A stretch of DNA of 64,000 nucleotides, taken from the NCBI RefSeq assembly GCF_000144625.1, contig NC_014376.1:2294001-2358000 (forward strand). The letters run 5' to 3'. Both the position numbers and the translations under genes were made by a program. The notes beneath the pieces are model-generated. The model worked only from the letters and a program-made list of their open reading frames with translations, was not told the origin of the DNA and did no database searches. Source of the DNA: [Clostridium] saccharolyticum WM1. Lineage in GTDB: Bacteria > Bacillota > Clostridia > Lachnospirales > Lachnospiraceae. This document shows, one piece after another, positions 36,449 to 45,292 of this stretch (the first letter of the stretch is position 1; each line of letters starts with the position of its first letter).

Positions 36449-36517
36449 TCATGCCCCTATTATACCCTGACTCCCCCAAATTTGCCATCAAAAAATGAAT
36501 CAAGTCAATAAAACCAT

Positions 36518-36546
36518 TTGACAAGCCCTATATTTAAGTTTAGGAT
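36518..36546 (+). promoter_or_regulatory. Sigma-A promoter of lrgAB
   Basis: TTGACA (36518-36523), 17 bases, TAGGAT (36541-36546), 42 bases before the lrgA start. Confidence 0.6.
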
Positions 36547-36588
36547 AAACCATAGTTGAAAAAGTATGGTAACAAAGGAGGCTTTGCA

Positions 36589-36972
36589 ATGAAATACATC
36601 AGACAATTTACCATTATTCTTTTCCTATCCCTGGCTGGAGAAATCTTACATCTGTTTGTCCCCCTGCCTGTGCCGGCAAGTATTTATGGACTGCTGATCC
36701 TGCTGTTCGGGCTAAAAACAAAATGGATCCCATTAGAGGCAGTTGAGGAAGCCAGTACATTTCTCATAGACATTATGCCTTTGATGTTTATACCGGCTGC
36801 CGTCGGATTACTGGATTCCTGGGGGGTCCTCCGGCCTATTTTAATTCCTTTTCTGGTCATCACCCTGCTCTCCACTGTGATAGTGATGGTCATCACCGGA
36901 AAAGTAACCCAGTTTTTTATCAAAAGCAACCGCAATAGAAAGGCAGAAAAAGATGAGCAATGCAGTAAGTGA
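36589..36972 (+). CDS. lrgA: CidA/LrgA-family holin-like protein
   Basis: About 127 residues from the ATG after AAAGGAGG. Four hydrophobic segments with V-P-L-P-V-P-A-S-I-Y-G-L and M-P-L-M-F-I-P-A-A-V-G hallmarks. LrgA/CidA proteins form small membrane assemblies that affect murein hydrolase activity or export of small metabolites. It overlaps lrgB by 20 bases. Confidence 0.9.
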   Translation: MKYIRQFTIILFLSLAGEILHLFVPLPVPASIYGLLILLFGLKTKWIPLEAVEEASTFLIDIMPLMFIPAAVGLLDSWGVLRPILIPFLVITLLSTVIVMVITGKVTQFFIKSNRNRKAEKDEQCSK

Positions 36973-37645
36973 TTTTTTATTTTTTGGTGCGGTATTGAGC
37001 CTCTTAAGCTATGAGCTGGGGCTTCGTTTGAAAAAAAGATTCAAATGGGCCGTCTTTAATCCGTTATTCATTTCCATTTGTATTGTCATGGCGTTTTTGT
37101 ACGTATTTCATATTGATTATGAAGTATACAACAAAAGTGCCAAATACATCAGCTATCTTCTGACTCCTGCAACGATTTGTCTGGCTATCCCCCTTTACCG
37201 CCAGCTGGAACTGCTTAGGAAGCATTCCAAGGCGATTGTGGCCGGTACCCTGACTGGAGTCTTCACCACAATGGTCACCGTACTGCTTCTGGCCCTTGTT
37301 TTTGGCTTAAACCACCAGGAGTACGTTACCTTTCTGCCGAAATCCATTACCACAGCCATTGCTATGGGCATTTCAGAGGAAATGAAGGGATATGTGACCA
37401 TAACGGTTGCCAGCATCATTATCACCGGCATTCAGGGAAGCATCATTGCAGAAACCGTATGCAGAATATTTAAAATTACGGAGCCCATTGCCAAGGGCAT
37501 TGCCATTGGCTCCGCAGCTCATGCCGTAGGGACCACGAAAGCTATGGAAATGGGCGAAATCGAAGGGGCTATGAGCAGCCTTGCCATTGCAACCTCCGGA
37601 CTATGCACCGTTTTATTTGCTTCTGTTTTCTCTAATTTTCTATAG
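36953..37645 (+). CDS. lrgB: LrgB/CidB-family membrane protein
   Basis: 230 residues, about seven hydrophobic segments. F-L-P-K-S-I-T-T-A-I-A-M and G-S-A-A-H-A-V-G-T-T-K-A are family hallmarks. It acts with LrgA. No LytTR regulator is adjacent. Confidence 0.92.
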   Translation: MSNAVSDFLFFGAVLSLLSYELGLRLKKRFKWAVFNPLFISICIVMAFLYVFHIDYEVYNKSAKYISYLLTPATICLAIPLYRQLELLRKHSKAIVAGTLTGVFTTMVTVLLLALVFGLNHQEYVTFLPKSITTAIAMGISEEMKGYVTITVASIIITGIQGSIIAETVCRIFKITEPIAKGIAIGSAAHAVGTTKAMEMGEIEGAMSSLAIATSGLCTVLFASVFSNFL

Positions 37646-37692
37646 AGGGCCATAAGGCAACTCCTGTATTCAAAAGAAACATCACAGGATAA

Positions 37693-37733
37693 CAGGAATC
37701 ACTCAGGCATTGTGTAAGCCTGAATGATTCCTG
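37693..37733. terminator. Probable terminator between lrgB and the FliB-like gene
   Basis: CAGGAATCACTCAGGC (37693-37708) and GCCTGAATGATTCCTG (37718-37733) pair with one G-T mismatch. T-run weak, so efficiency is uncertain. Confidence 0.5.
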
Positions 37734-37757
37734 CAGCCGCTGTTTCTTCTTCCAATT

Positions 37758-38918
37758 TTAAAGCAGCCGTAGGATCTCTTCCAGGCCAAAGCTTTTCTCC
37801 GTACAAAATATTTTCTCCAAAGTATTTAGGTTCACGTCCGAATGCTCCACCTCTCTGGAGAACCGGTGGGACAGGTGTACAAATTCCTTAAAATCCAGCC
37901 TGCCTTTCTTTCTTTTAAAAACTGACTGTGCCATTTCCTGGATAAGAAGTGTGCTGACCGCGGCAAGCTTTACTTTTGCATAGGGGTTTCCGTCATAAAC
38001 AGCCCCGCAGAAGTACGTATAGATAAAATACACCATAAGCTGTTCGCTCCAAAGTTCCCACTGGCGTTTTCGATCTTCCTCTTCTATTAAGTACCGGTCA
38101 AAAGCAATCCTGTTTTCTTCGTAGCTCTCCGCTCCGGCGTCAAATAATTCCCGTACAATGCTGCCCATATATTGAGGCCAGTCCGGGTTTAGGACTTCAA
38201 GCTTTCTGAATAAAGTAAACCACTCCTTCATTTTTTCATAGCGCATCCTGTTTTGGATCCTGCATCCGGTCAATTTCTTTACCACAAACTCCCTTCCCGA
38301 CGTTCCCTCATACCTCTTCATCAATCCATCTAATTGGTACAGCTTTTCCTCACGGATTCTCCTCTGCATGTCATGAGAAAAGCCCAAAACCATGGCAATT
38401 CGCAAGCGGCAGTCCAGGTCCCGGTTTTGCAGAATGGAAAAAATCAAGTCTCTTCCATCCATGAGCTTTGTAAAGAAGAAAAAATCAAAATCAGGATAAG
38501 ACTCTACTCTTCCATCCTCTTTCGTCAGAAAGTGTACAGGCTCCTGGCATCCAAGGATCAGTCCGGCCGCTTCCTCACAGGATAAAGACAGGGAAATCTC
38601 CCGGACTCCTTCGTATTCCTCCGTATGCCTTGGATAGTCTCTGCAGGTTTTACAAAGCATTCCCGGTCCGGCCTCCCTGTAAATATCACACAGATTGTCC
38701 GCATTTAAAAATGCACACCGCCTGCCGTACTGCTTAAAGGAGCTATTTTTCCAGTCAATAGAATGATAAAGTCTCCTGCCGAAAGCATCCTTTCGCATCC
38801 GATACCGTTTTTTTGTAGAATCGTCGATCATAATGGTCCAGCCTGCACAGCAGGTATCCTGACATGCTCCCGCCACACAGTGAAATTTATTATAATAATG
38901 TGGAATAGTAACCTGCAT
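37758..38918 (-). CDS. FliB-family lysine-N-methylase-like protein
   Basis: About 386 residues from ATG 38918 (AGGAG nine bases before). The N-terminal cysteine array C-V-A-G-A-C-Q-D-T-C-C-A-G-W, then R-C-A-F-L, L-C-D-I-Y and L-C-K-T-C-R-D-Y-P-R, is the metal/Fe-S-like signature of FliB (YkgJ-type) proteins. FliB of Salmonella methylates flagellin lysines. No flagellar gene is nearby, so the target here is open. Flanked by terminators on both sides. Confidence 0.8.
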   Translation of the reverse strand: MQVTIPHYYNKFHCVAGACQDTCCAGWTIMIDDSTKKRYRMRKDAFGRRLYHSIDWKNSSFKQYGRRCAFLNADNLCDIYREAGPGMLCKTCRDYPRHTEEYEGVREISLSLSCEEAAGLILGCQEPVHFLTKEDGRVESYPDFDFFFFTKLMDGRDLIFSILQNRDLDCRLRIAMVLGFSHDMQRRIREEKLYQLDGLMKRYEGTSGREFVVKKLTGCRIQNRMRYEKMKEWFTLFRKLEVLNPDWPQYMGSIVRELFDAGAESYEENRIAFDRYLIEEEDRKRQWELWSEQLMVYFIYTYFCGAVYDGNPYAKVKLAAVSTLLIQEMAQSVFKRKKGRLDFKEFVHLSHRFSREVEHSDVNLNTLEKIFCTEKSFGLEEILRLL

Positions 38919-38960
38919 AAATGATTGCTCCTGTTTTTGATAACGATTATACCCCATTTA

Positions 38961-39002
38961 AAAATGAGGTGCAACTCATTTAAAGAGCAGCACCTCATTT
39001 TT
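38961..39002. terminator. Hairpin between FliB-like gene and ytaF
   Basis: AAAATGAGGTGC (38961-38972) with GCACCTCATTTT (38990-39001); T/A-rich on both sides. It would stop leftward transcription from ytaF. Confidence 0.75.
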
Positions 39003-39013
39003 GAGTCAGAAGA

Positions 39014-39634
39014 TTATAATTTTCCAAATGCCAGAAACAAGAACAGTATACCGCTGACCCAGGTCAGGTCCCAGCCCTTCAGTGCAGCAATTTTATGCCC
39101 CAGGAACAGGCCGATGTACATGACGGCAATTCCTATCACCAGAGCGGAAAGTGCCGTAAGTCCGGGGGAAATCATTAAAAATCCGGATAAAGCCCCGGCT
39201 ACCAGACTGTCCAAAGACATGGCCAGAGAGAACATAATGGTTTCCTTCCAGGAGAGAGACTTGGAGTGGTCCCAGTCCGCTGCCATGGGATTTCCGTAAA
39301 TATTTATGATGATGCTCAGTCCGGAAATAGAAAATGTCAGATCCTTGTGAATATTCACATGGCTGTTGATATATTTTTTTATGGTATAATCCAGAAGCTT
39401 TATGATCCCCAGAAGAAACAAGCAGGAAAAAGCCGCTCCCTTCGCAAATCCCTCCGGCACCAATCCGCTGATCATGGTTCCAAAAACTAGTGCAGCTCCC
39501 AGACAGCCGCTGCAGATCCCATTGACCGCAATCACTTTTCCGAAGGATATTTTCAGACGGTTTGCCCCATAGGCAATGCTGGCAACAAAGGTATCAGTGC
39601 TTAGTGCCAGCACAAGAATGAATATATCACGCAT
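39014..39634 (-). CDS. ytaF: Sporulation membrane protein YtaF (MntP-like fold)
   Basis: 206 residues. Six hydrophobic helices in two related halves, each with a small acidic signature: A-L-S-T-D-T-F-V-A-S and A-M-S-L-D-S-L-V-A-G. That repeat is shared by MntP manganese exporters and YtaF. The middle extension (about residues 85-130) fits YtaF. The gene is reported as sporulation-associated in Bacillus; the transported ion is not established. Confidence 0.8.
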   Translation of the reverse strand: MRDIFILVLALSTDTFVASIAYGANRLKISFGKVIAVNGICSGCLGAALVFGTMISGLVPEGFAKGAAFSCLFLLGIIKLLDYTIKKYINSHVNIHKDLTFSISGLSIIINIYGNPMAADWDHSKSLSWKETIMFSLAMSLDSLVAGALSGFLMISPGLTALSALVIGIAVMYIGLFLGHKIAALKGWDLTWVSGILFLFLAFGKL

Positions 39635-39781
39635 ATCCTGTCGAACTTACCTTTTTATTTTAATATATTCACCCGGGCTCCGTTTGGCCCCCTGAAAATC
39701 ACCAGATTTCTCAATACTGAAGAATCCCGGCTAAAATCCTCATATTTCCTGCCCGGTATTAAGCCGTTTCCCAGGGACAAA

Positions 39782-39813
39782 AAAAGCAGGGGCATCAATT
39801 CGCCCCTGCTTTT
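39782..39813 (-). terminator. Terminator of the PTS operon
   Basis: Perfect 12-base arms AAAAGCAGGGGC (39782-39793) and GCCCCTGCTTTT (39802-39813), 11 bases after the EIICB stop; T-run on the minus strand. Confidence 0.85.
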
Positions 39814-39824
39814 CCTATTATTTA

Positions 39825-41261
39825 TTACTGGCACAGCTTCTTAAATTCATCTGCTACAAACTGCACCTGCGGTCCTACAATAACCTGTACACTGGTTTTA
39901 CCTGGCCGGATAATGCCTGCAACACCTGAAGATTTGATCTTCTTTTCATCTACAAGAGTATAATCCTTAATCTCCAGTCTTAATCTCGTGATGCAGTTAT
40001 CAATGCTGGTAATGTTATTCTTACCGCCAAGTCCTTCCAGAATAATGGCAGCAACTGCCGTATAGTTGTTATTGGAAAGAGTAACTGTGTTTTCATCCAT
40101 ATCATCATCTTCCCGTCCCGGAGTCTTAAAGTTAAACGCTAAAATTGCAAGGCGGAATACGAAGTAATAAATAGCCGCATAAACTAGGCCCAGCGGAATA
40201 ATAAGCAGCGGATTTACAGCCATAGGTGCCTTAAAGCTTAAGAACCAGTCAACGAAACCTGCGCTGAAGTTAAAGCCTGCACGAACAGGAAGCAGGGAGC
40301 AGATCGTTAAAGAAATGCCGGTTAAAATTGCATGGATTAAGTAAAGGCCTGGTGCAAGGAACATGAAAGCAAATTCCAAAGGCTCTGTTACACCTGTAAA
40401 AAAGGAACAAACTGCTGCTGCAAGCAATAAACCATATGCATTTTTCTTTTTACCAGGCTTTGCGGTATGATACATAGCCAAAGCTGCGGCTGGAAGGCCG
40501 AACATCATTACCGGGAAGAAACCTGTCATGTACTGACCCGTCTGGCCCAGAACACCATTTCCTGACCAGAAATTACCAAGGTCGTTCACTCCTGCAACGT
40601 CAAACCAGAATACGGAATTCAGTGCATGGTGCAGGCCTACAGGAATAAGAAGACGGTTAAAGAAGCCATAAATACCTGCTCCAATCGCCCCAAGTCCAAG
40701 GATGCCCTTACCAAAAGCCACCAGTCCGGAATATACCACCGGCCATATGAAGAATAAAACAAGGCAGGCGACTAATGAAACAAGAGCGGTAACAATAGCA
40801 ACAGACCGTTTGCCGCTGAAAAATGCCAGGGCATCGGGAAGCTTGGTGTTTTTAAACTTGTTGTAACAGGTAGAACCAATGATACCGGATACAATACCGA
40901 TAAACTGGTTTCCGATCTTACTGAATGCCGGATTTACTGCAGCGACATCAATGCCCTTTAACATGGCAACAACGCCGGGAGAAAGAATCGTCTGAATCAT
41001 CAGCCAGGAAACAATGGCAGCCAGTGCGGATGTACCCTCATGATCATCTGCCATACCAACGCCAACACCGATTGCAAACAGAATTGCCATGTTGTCAATG
41101 ATCGCGCCTCCAGCCTTAATTAAAAAGGCCGCAATGGCACTGTTTGCTCCCCAGCCGGTGGGGTCAATCCAATAACCGATCCCCATCAGGATACCTGCCG
41201 CTGGCAAACATGCCACCGGAAGCATCAATGACTTACCTAGTTTTTGCAAATACTTCATCAT
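39825..41261 (-). CDS. PTS EIICB component, glucose/N-acetylglucosamine class
   Basis: About 478 residues. The IIC domain (to about 375) has ten hydrophobic segments and the P-x-G-L-H-H-A-L-N-S-V-F-W pattern of the glucose superfamily. The IIB domain follows with the phosphocysteine in I-D-N-C-I-T-R-L-R-L-E. It lacks a fused IIA, which is encoded separately upstream in the operon. The start ATG-ATG (41261/41258) follows AAGGGG. Glucose or N-acetylglucosamine are both possible substrates. Confidence 0.9.
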   Translation of the reverse strand: MMKYLQKLGKSLMLPVACLPAAGILMGIGYWIDPTGWGANSAIAAFLIKAGGAIIDNMAILFAIGVGVGMADDHEGTSALAAIVSWLMIQTILSPGVVAMLKGIDVAAVNPAFSKIGNQFIGIVSGIIGSTCYNKFKNTKLPDALAFFSGKRSVAIVTALVSLVACLVLFFIWPVVYSGLVAFGKGILGLGAIGAGIYGFFNRLLIPVGLHHALNSVFWFDVAGVNDLGNFWSGNGVLGQTGQYMTGFFPVMMFGLPAAALAMYHTAKPGKKKNAYGLLLAAAVCSFFTGVTEPLEFAFMFLAPGLYLIHAILTGISLTICSLLPVRAGFNFSAGFVDWFLSFKAPMAVNPLLIIPLGLVYAAIYYFVFRLAILAFNFKTPGREDDDMDENTVTLSNNNYTAVAAIILEGLGGKNNITSIDNCITRLRLEIKDYTLVDEKKIKSSGVAGIIRPGKTSVQVIVGPQVQFVADEFKKLCQ

Positions 41262-41332
41262 AATAAAGAAACCCCTTTCTTTTTGTCCTTGCGGACATAT
41301 TTTATCCACTCCTGCTTTATTGCAGGTTCAGA

Positions 41333-41587
41333 TCAAATTTTTTCCAAAACGGCCCGAATCCCAGTTATAGCCGCATCCTCATCCTCCCCGTCAAACTTAA
41401 ACCGGATGACACTGCCACCTGTTACTCCAAGTCCCATTAAACTCAAAAGGCTTTTACAGTCCGCTTTGTCTGATTCCCAATGGGCTTCTATGCTGCAGCA
41501 ATACTTCCTTGCTTCCATGAAAATCAGGGAAGCCGGCCTGGCATGAAGTCCCATGGGATCATTTAATTCATACAAATACTCCCTCAT
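41333..41587 (-). CDS. HPr-family phosphocarrier protein
   Basis: 84 residues. The active His is in M-G-L-H-A-R-P-A-S (His15) and S-L-L-S-L-M-G-L lies at the regulatory serine region. It differs from a housekeeping HPr at several positions, such as the cysteines C-C after K-Y, so it may be an operon-specific copy. It lies 8 bases after the EIIA gene. Confidence 0.88.
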   Translation of the reverse strand: MREYLYELNDPMGLHARPASLIFMEARKYCCSIEAHWESDKADCKSLLSLMGLGVTGGSVIRFKFDGEDEDAAITGIRAVLEKI

Positions 41588-41595
41588 TTAGATAC

Positions 41596-42090
41596 CTACA
41601 ATTCAATGATTGGTTCCAGTTCTTTTACCTGCATCCCTGTGTGGCAAACCATATCCGGATAATTCAGGGTATTGCATATAATGACCGGAGTGATCACCTC
41701 ATAACCGGCTTCCTTTATGGCTGCCATATCAAACTCCAAAAGAAGCTCCCCTGCTTTCACTTTGTCGCCCTGTTTTTTATAAGCAGTATAATGCTCTCCT
41801 TTTAAATTCACCGTATCAAGCCCCACATGGACAATGATCTCAGCACCACCCTGGGTCGTAATGCTGACCGCATGCTTTGTCTCAAACATCACCGTCAGGA
41901 TCCCGTCGGCCGGTGCAACAACTCTTCCCTTTGCCGGAATAATTGCAACTCCTTTTCCAAGGATCTCCTGGCTAAATGTGGGATCATTGACTTCACTTAA
42001 GGGGACAGCCGTGCCTTCAACCGGTGACAGGATTTTTTCTTTTTCTGCTTCACCGCCTCCCCCAAAAATTTTTTTTAATGAATCAAACAT
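41596..42090 (-). CDS. PTS EIIA component, glucose (Crr) class
   Basis: 164 residues. The phosphorylated His is in I-I-V-H-V-G-L-D-T-V-N-L-K-G; the second active-site His is in the E-T-K-H-A-V-S segment. It accepts phosphate from HPr and passes it to the separate EIICB two genes on. Start after AAGGAGG. Confidence 0.92.
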   Translation of the reverse strand: MFDSLKKIFGGGGEAEKEKILSPVEGTAVPLSEVNDPTFSQEILGKGVAIIPAKGRVVAPADGILTVMFETKHAVSITTQGGAEIIVHVGLDTVNLKGEHYTAYKKQGDKVKAGELLLEFDMAAIKEAGYEVITPVIICNTLNYPDMVCHTGMQVKELEPIIEL

Positions 42091-42109
42091 AAAAAAAACC
42101 TCCTTTCAG

Positions 42110-42937
42110 CTATAACCTCATTCTCTTAATATGGACCGCCAGATATGCGGTTTCCTCTTCTGTAACATCGTGATGGTAGGTTTCCATTATATAATCCTTG
42201 ATTTTTAAACTGCACCCGTATTCCTCCGGGTACATCTGGGATATTAAATGGTTAAATTCGCCATTCCCGCTGTTTAAAAGCTCCTTTGTTACGATTCTCT
42301 GCGCCAAAAACCTTAAATGGGTGACAAACCGCTGATAATTCAAAGAGGTTTCATCAGGCTCCATGGAAAAATATTCCTTTACGATCCCGACGGTGTTCTG
42401 AATCAGGTTCGTAATATCTATGGTATCCCGCATGGCTGTATTGAATTCCGCGTTGACGATGTGGAATGCAATGAACCCAGCCTCATCCACAGGAAGGGAT
42501 ATGCCTATTCTTCGCTCAATCAAAGCAATGGCGTATTCACCGATTAAGTATTCCTCTTTATAAAAGGTCTTTATCTCATTAAGCAGAGGATTTGAAAATT
42601 TCATTTTCTGCTTAAAACGGTGAATGGCAAAATTAATGTGATCCGTCAGTGTTATGTATATGTTTTGATTAAGAGTCCTGTTTAATACACTTTTTGCGTA
42701 ATTAATGATTTCCGCCGAAACCTGGATATGCTCAAGAGGTAAGTTTACCAGCAATTCCTTAAACTTATCAACATTGTTCTGGCTGTCCAGGCGGAACACC
42801 TTTTCTACAGCACCTTCCGGGATTTCCTTTCCCGGCTTCATGCCAAAGCCGATACCTCTGCCCATGACAATGATTTCTTTTCCATCCGGTTCCAGTGCAC
42901 TGACAATATTGTTATTGATGATTTTGTCAATTTTCAT
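42110..42937 (-). CDS. BglG/LicT/GlcT-family transcription antiterminator
   Basis: About 275 residues from ATG 42937. The N-terminal 55 residues are the RNA-binding CAT domain (M-K-I-D-K-I-I-N-N-N-I-V start, G-R-G-I-G-F). Two PTS-regulation domains follow with the phosphorylatable histidines in L-T-D-H-I-N-F-A-I-H-R and F-I-A-F-H-I-V-N-A-E in PRD1, and V-T-H-L-R-F-L-A-Q-R and A-V-H-I-K-R in PRD2. It binds the RAT in its own leader and prevents termination when the sugar PTS is active. First gene of the PTS operon. Confidence 0.92.
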   Translation of the reverse strand: MKIDKIINNNIVSALEPDGKEIIVMGRGIGFGMKPGKEIPEGAVEKVFRLDSQNNVDKFKELLVNLPLEHIQVSAEIINYAKSVLNRTLNQNIYITLTDHINFAIHRFKQKMKFSNPLLNEIKTFYKEEYLIGEYAIALIERRIGISLPVDEAGFIAFHIVNAEFNTAMRDTIDITNLIQNTVGIVKEYFSMEPDETSLNYQRFVTHLRFLAQRIVTKELLNSGNGEFNHLISQMYPEEYGCSLKIKDYIMETYHHDVTEEETAYLAVHIKRMRL

Positions 42938-42961
42938 ACAAAGTCCCATCCTATAAAATAA

Positions 42962-43040
42962 AAAACCAATTTTGACCACGAAAATAGAATATCATTTCCC
43001 ATAATCAAAATTGGTTTTGCCTGCTTTCCAGTAACAACCC
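42962..43040 (-). promoter_or_regulatory. RAT antiterminator and overlapping leader terminator
   Basis: On the minus strand the RAT runs 43040-43013 (GGGTTGTTACTG...GCAGGCAAAACC), close to the LicT/GlcT consensus. Its 3' end is also the 5' arm of a terminator: AAAACCAATTTTGA (43018-43005) pairs with TCAAAATTGGTTTT (42975-42962), followed by T-rich sequence. Protein-bound RAT excludes the terminator, which is the classic mechanism. Confidence 0.85.
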
Positions 43041-43063
43041 ACTCAATATTTATCCTTGCTTGA

Positions 43064-43092
43064 ACTATAGCAGTTTTTTTCCAAAAAGTCAA
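43064..43092 (-). promoter_or_regulatory. Sigma-A promoter of the PTS operon
   Basis: Minus strand TTGACT (43092-43087), 17 bases, TATAGT (43069-43064), about 24 bases before the RAT. Confidence 0.75.
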
Positions 43093-43134
43093 TAAAAATT
43101 TATACATTTTATACATTTTTTACAAATTCAATTT

Positions 43135-43503
43135 TTATATGGTGTTTTTCTTAAGTTCATCTCTCAGCCTCTCTAAGGCCTTCTTTTCAAGGCGGGAAAC
43201 GTAGGATCTGGATATTCCCATAACATCCGCTATCTCTCGCTGGGTATATTCCTTTCCTCCGTGCAATCCATATCTCATTCCAATGATGGTTTTTTCATTG
43301 TCCTTCAAACAACTGTCAAATGCCTCATACAGCTCCTTAATATCCTGCTTTAAAATAATCGTTTCCAGTGTTTCCTTATTTTCCATTTCAATAACATCGA
43401 CAAGACTTACGGTCTCTCCATCCTTGTCTACGCCGATCGGTTCAAACAGAGATACCTCTTTTGAATATTTTTTATTTGCGCGAAGAAGCATTAGGATTTC
43501 ATT
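43135..43503 (-). CDS. sigK: Sigma-K, C-terminal part (separated from its start by the skin element)
   Basis: This segment encodes 121-122 residues from (N)-E-I-L-M onward: the linker with V-S-L-F-E-P-I-G-V-D-K-D-G-E, then region 4 with T-Q-R-E-I-A-D-V-M-G-I-S-R-S-Y-V-S-R-L-E-K-K-A. That is the second half of the late mother-cell sigma factor. It has no start codon of its own; the frame continues upstream to 43578 only through recombinase DNA. Excision joins it in frame to the N-terminal part at 49478-49211, giving a 210-residue protein ending in K-K-N-T-I. Confidence 0.93.
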   Translation of the reverse strand, partial: NEILMLLRANKKYSKEVSLFEPIGVDKDGETVSLVDVIEMENKETLETIILKQDIKELYEAFDSCLKDNEKTIIGMRYGLHGGKEYTQREIADVMGISRSYVSRLEKKALERLRDELKKNTI

Positions 43504-43505
43504 TG
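43494..43505 (-). other. Recombination core at the recombinase end of the skin element
   Basis: Minus strand 43503-43492 reads AATGAAATCCTA. It matches the other end (AATGGTATCCTA) in 10 of 12 positions. The AAT is codon 89 of rebuilt SigK, and the TG is part of the recombinase stop codon TGA (43501-43499). Confidence 0.8.
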
Positions 43506-45187
43506 CTATCGTCACCAAGCGGCTCCTGCTGTTCAGAATTTCCTGAGCCCAACAAATACAGATGGACATTCTGTCCATCCCATATGACCTTATCTACCAA
43601 GGTACGGACAGCCGCCCGCTTCTGCCGGACATCCATAAGGCCGATCACATTCCCAAAGGATGATAAGGCCTGCTTCAGGAGCTGGAACTCCTGGCCGGAA
43701 AGTTCATTGCTTCCCGCAGCCTGAGAAAGCGCCCATATCCGCTGTTCTGTTTTTTCCTTCTTTTTATGAAGACCACCGATTTGTTTTATGATGTATCCTT
43801 CGGCTCCGGTTCCCCCTGCTTTTCCAAGGGAGGCTACCAGACCGTTGATTTCCTCTTCCATATTCTTAAGCTGCTCCTGCAAACGGGATATATCCCATTC
43901 CAGTTCCTGCCTGCTCTCTGCCACTGCCTTGCTGTTATAACAAAGCTGCCTCTGATATTCATCATGGTCTTCCGTTATTTTTCTTATTTCCTCAAGAACC
44001 ATCTGATCCAGCATATTTCCGTTTACATTCTTCATCCCACAGCATTTCATACGGCTTTTTTCCTTCATGGTACATAAATAGGAATAAACTTGCTCCCCCT
44101 GATCATTGTACCGGCCGGATAGTTTTGGGCGCATGTAATCTCCGCAGCCGCCGCAAAAGAGGATTCCTGACAAAAGGGCCACATTGCTGCGGGGTTTCCT
44201 GTAACTTTTCGATTTATTCTGATCCAGCAGAAGCTGGACCCTGACCCAAAGGGAACCTGGGATCACGCCTTCATGCTTCCCAACCGCCACCACCCACTCT
44301 TCCATATCTTTCAACTCGTGGGTTTTTCCAGCCCTTTGAAGGGTTCGGTTATATGCTATCACTCCATGGCTCCCGTCAAAGGCTTCCTTTTCCGCAAACA
44401 GATCCACCCTTTTTTTCCGCAGATATTCATAAGACTCCTGGTCCGCAGCCGTATAGACCGGATTTGTCAATATTCCCTTTATTGCAAAACGGCTGAACTG
44501 TCGGCCGTATTTTGTTTTATAACCGTTTTGCAGCAAAAAGGTTTCCGTCTGTGTCAGAGAGCCTGTTTCAAGAAATTTTTCGTAAATCAGTTTAACCAGC
44601 TTTGCTTCTTCCGGAATCAGTTTTAGCTTATAGGCTTTTTTCACTTTTCCGTCTATGGTCACTGAAGACACACTTTCTGAGGTATAACCGGTGGGAGTAT
44701 TTCCGCCCAGCCACCTTCCGCTTTTAGACAGCTCGAGCATGTTATCCCGTATACGCTCCGCTATTGTCTCTCTTTCCAGCTGAGAAAAAACAGAAGCAAT
44801 GTACATCATAGCCCTGCCCATGGGAGAAGAGGTGTCAAACTGCTCTTTTATTGAAATAAAGGAAATTTGCAGATCGTTAAGCTCTTCAATGAGATTTGCA
44901 AAATCACCGATATTACGGCTTATCCGGTCCAGACGGTAGCACACTACCGCCGTAAATTTCTTTTTTTTCGCCTCCTGCATCATGGCTTTAAACTGTGGCC
45001 GTTCTAGATTTCCTCCGGAAAATCCCTCGTCCTCATAAATACAGGCGTTGTCGGCAAAACACTTTCCATAATGTTCAGAAATATATTGCCTGCACAGCTC
45101 GATCTGGTTGCCGATGCTCTCTCCCTTTCCAGTAAATTTTGATTTTCTTGAATAAATCGCAAACCGCTCTTTTCCGGCTTCCACCAA
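43499..45187 (-). CDS. spoIVCA: Large serine recombinase (SpoIVCA-type skin excisionase)
   Basis: 562 residues. Resolvase domain with the catalytic Ser in A-I-Y-S-R-K-S (Ser13), V-C-Y-R-L-D-R-I-S-R and the arginines of S-Q-L-E-R-E-T-I-A-E-R-I; recombinase domain through about 280; zinc ribbon C-G-G-C...L-C...K-C-C near 345-380; coiled coil at about 425-490. Such enzymes recombine short att sites by double-strand cleavage with a 2-base overlap. Start TTG (GTG 45184 also possible) after AGGAGGAAGG. The stop TGA lies inside the crossover core, so excision changes its C-terminus. The enzyme is oriented like sigK, as in Bacillus. Confidence 0.93.
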   Translation of the reverse strand: MVEAGKERFAIYSRKSKFTGKGESIGNQIELCRQYISEHYGKCFADNACIYEDEGFSGGNLERPQFKAMMQEAKKKKFTAVVCYRLDRISRNIGDFANLIEELNDLQISFISIKEQFDTSSPMGRAMMYIASVFSQLERETIAERIRDNMLELSKSGRWLGGNTPTGYTSESVSSVTIDGKVKKAYKLKLIPEEAKLVKLIYEKFLETGSLTQTETFLLQNGYKTKYGRQFSRFAIKGILTNPVYTAADQESYEYLRKKRVDLFAEKEAFDGSHGVIAYNRTLQRAGKTHELKDMEEWVVAVGKHEGVIPGSLWVRVQLLLDQNKSKSYRKPRSNVALLSGILFCGGCGDYMRPKLSGRYNDQGEQVYSYLCTMKEKSRMKCCGMKNVNGNMLDQMVLEEIRKITEDHDEYQRQLCYNSKAVAESRQELEWDISRLQEQLKNMEEEINGLVASLGKAGGTGAEGYIIKQIGGLHKKKEKTEQRIWALSQAAGSNELSGQEFQLLKQALSSFGNVIGLMDVRQKRAAVRTLVDKVIWDGQNVHLYLLGSGNSEQQEPLGDDSK

Positions 45188-45239
45188 ATCCTTCCTCCTA
45201 ATTAAGACAAAATGCTGATCCCTTTATTCCCCAACATAG

Positions 45240-45268
45240 AGGACATGGGAAACATCATACATTATAAT
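45240..45268 (+). promoter_or_regulatory. Possible promoter of the small divergent gene
   Basis: AGGACA (45240-45245), 17 bases, TATAAT (45263-45268). A start near 45275 would favour the internal ATG at 45293 for the small gene. Confidence 0.35.
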
Positions 45269-45292
45269 AAGAGTATATATCAGGTCCTTGGA

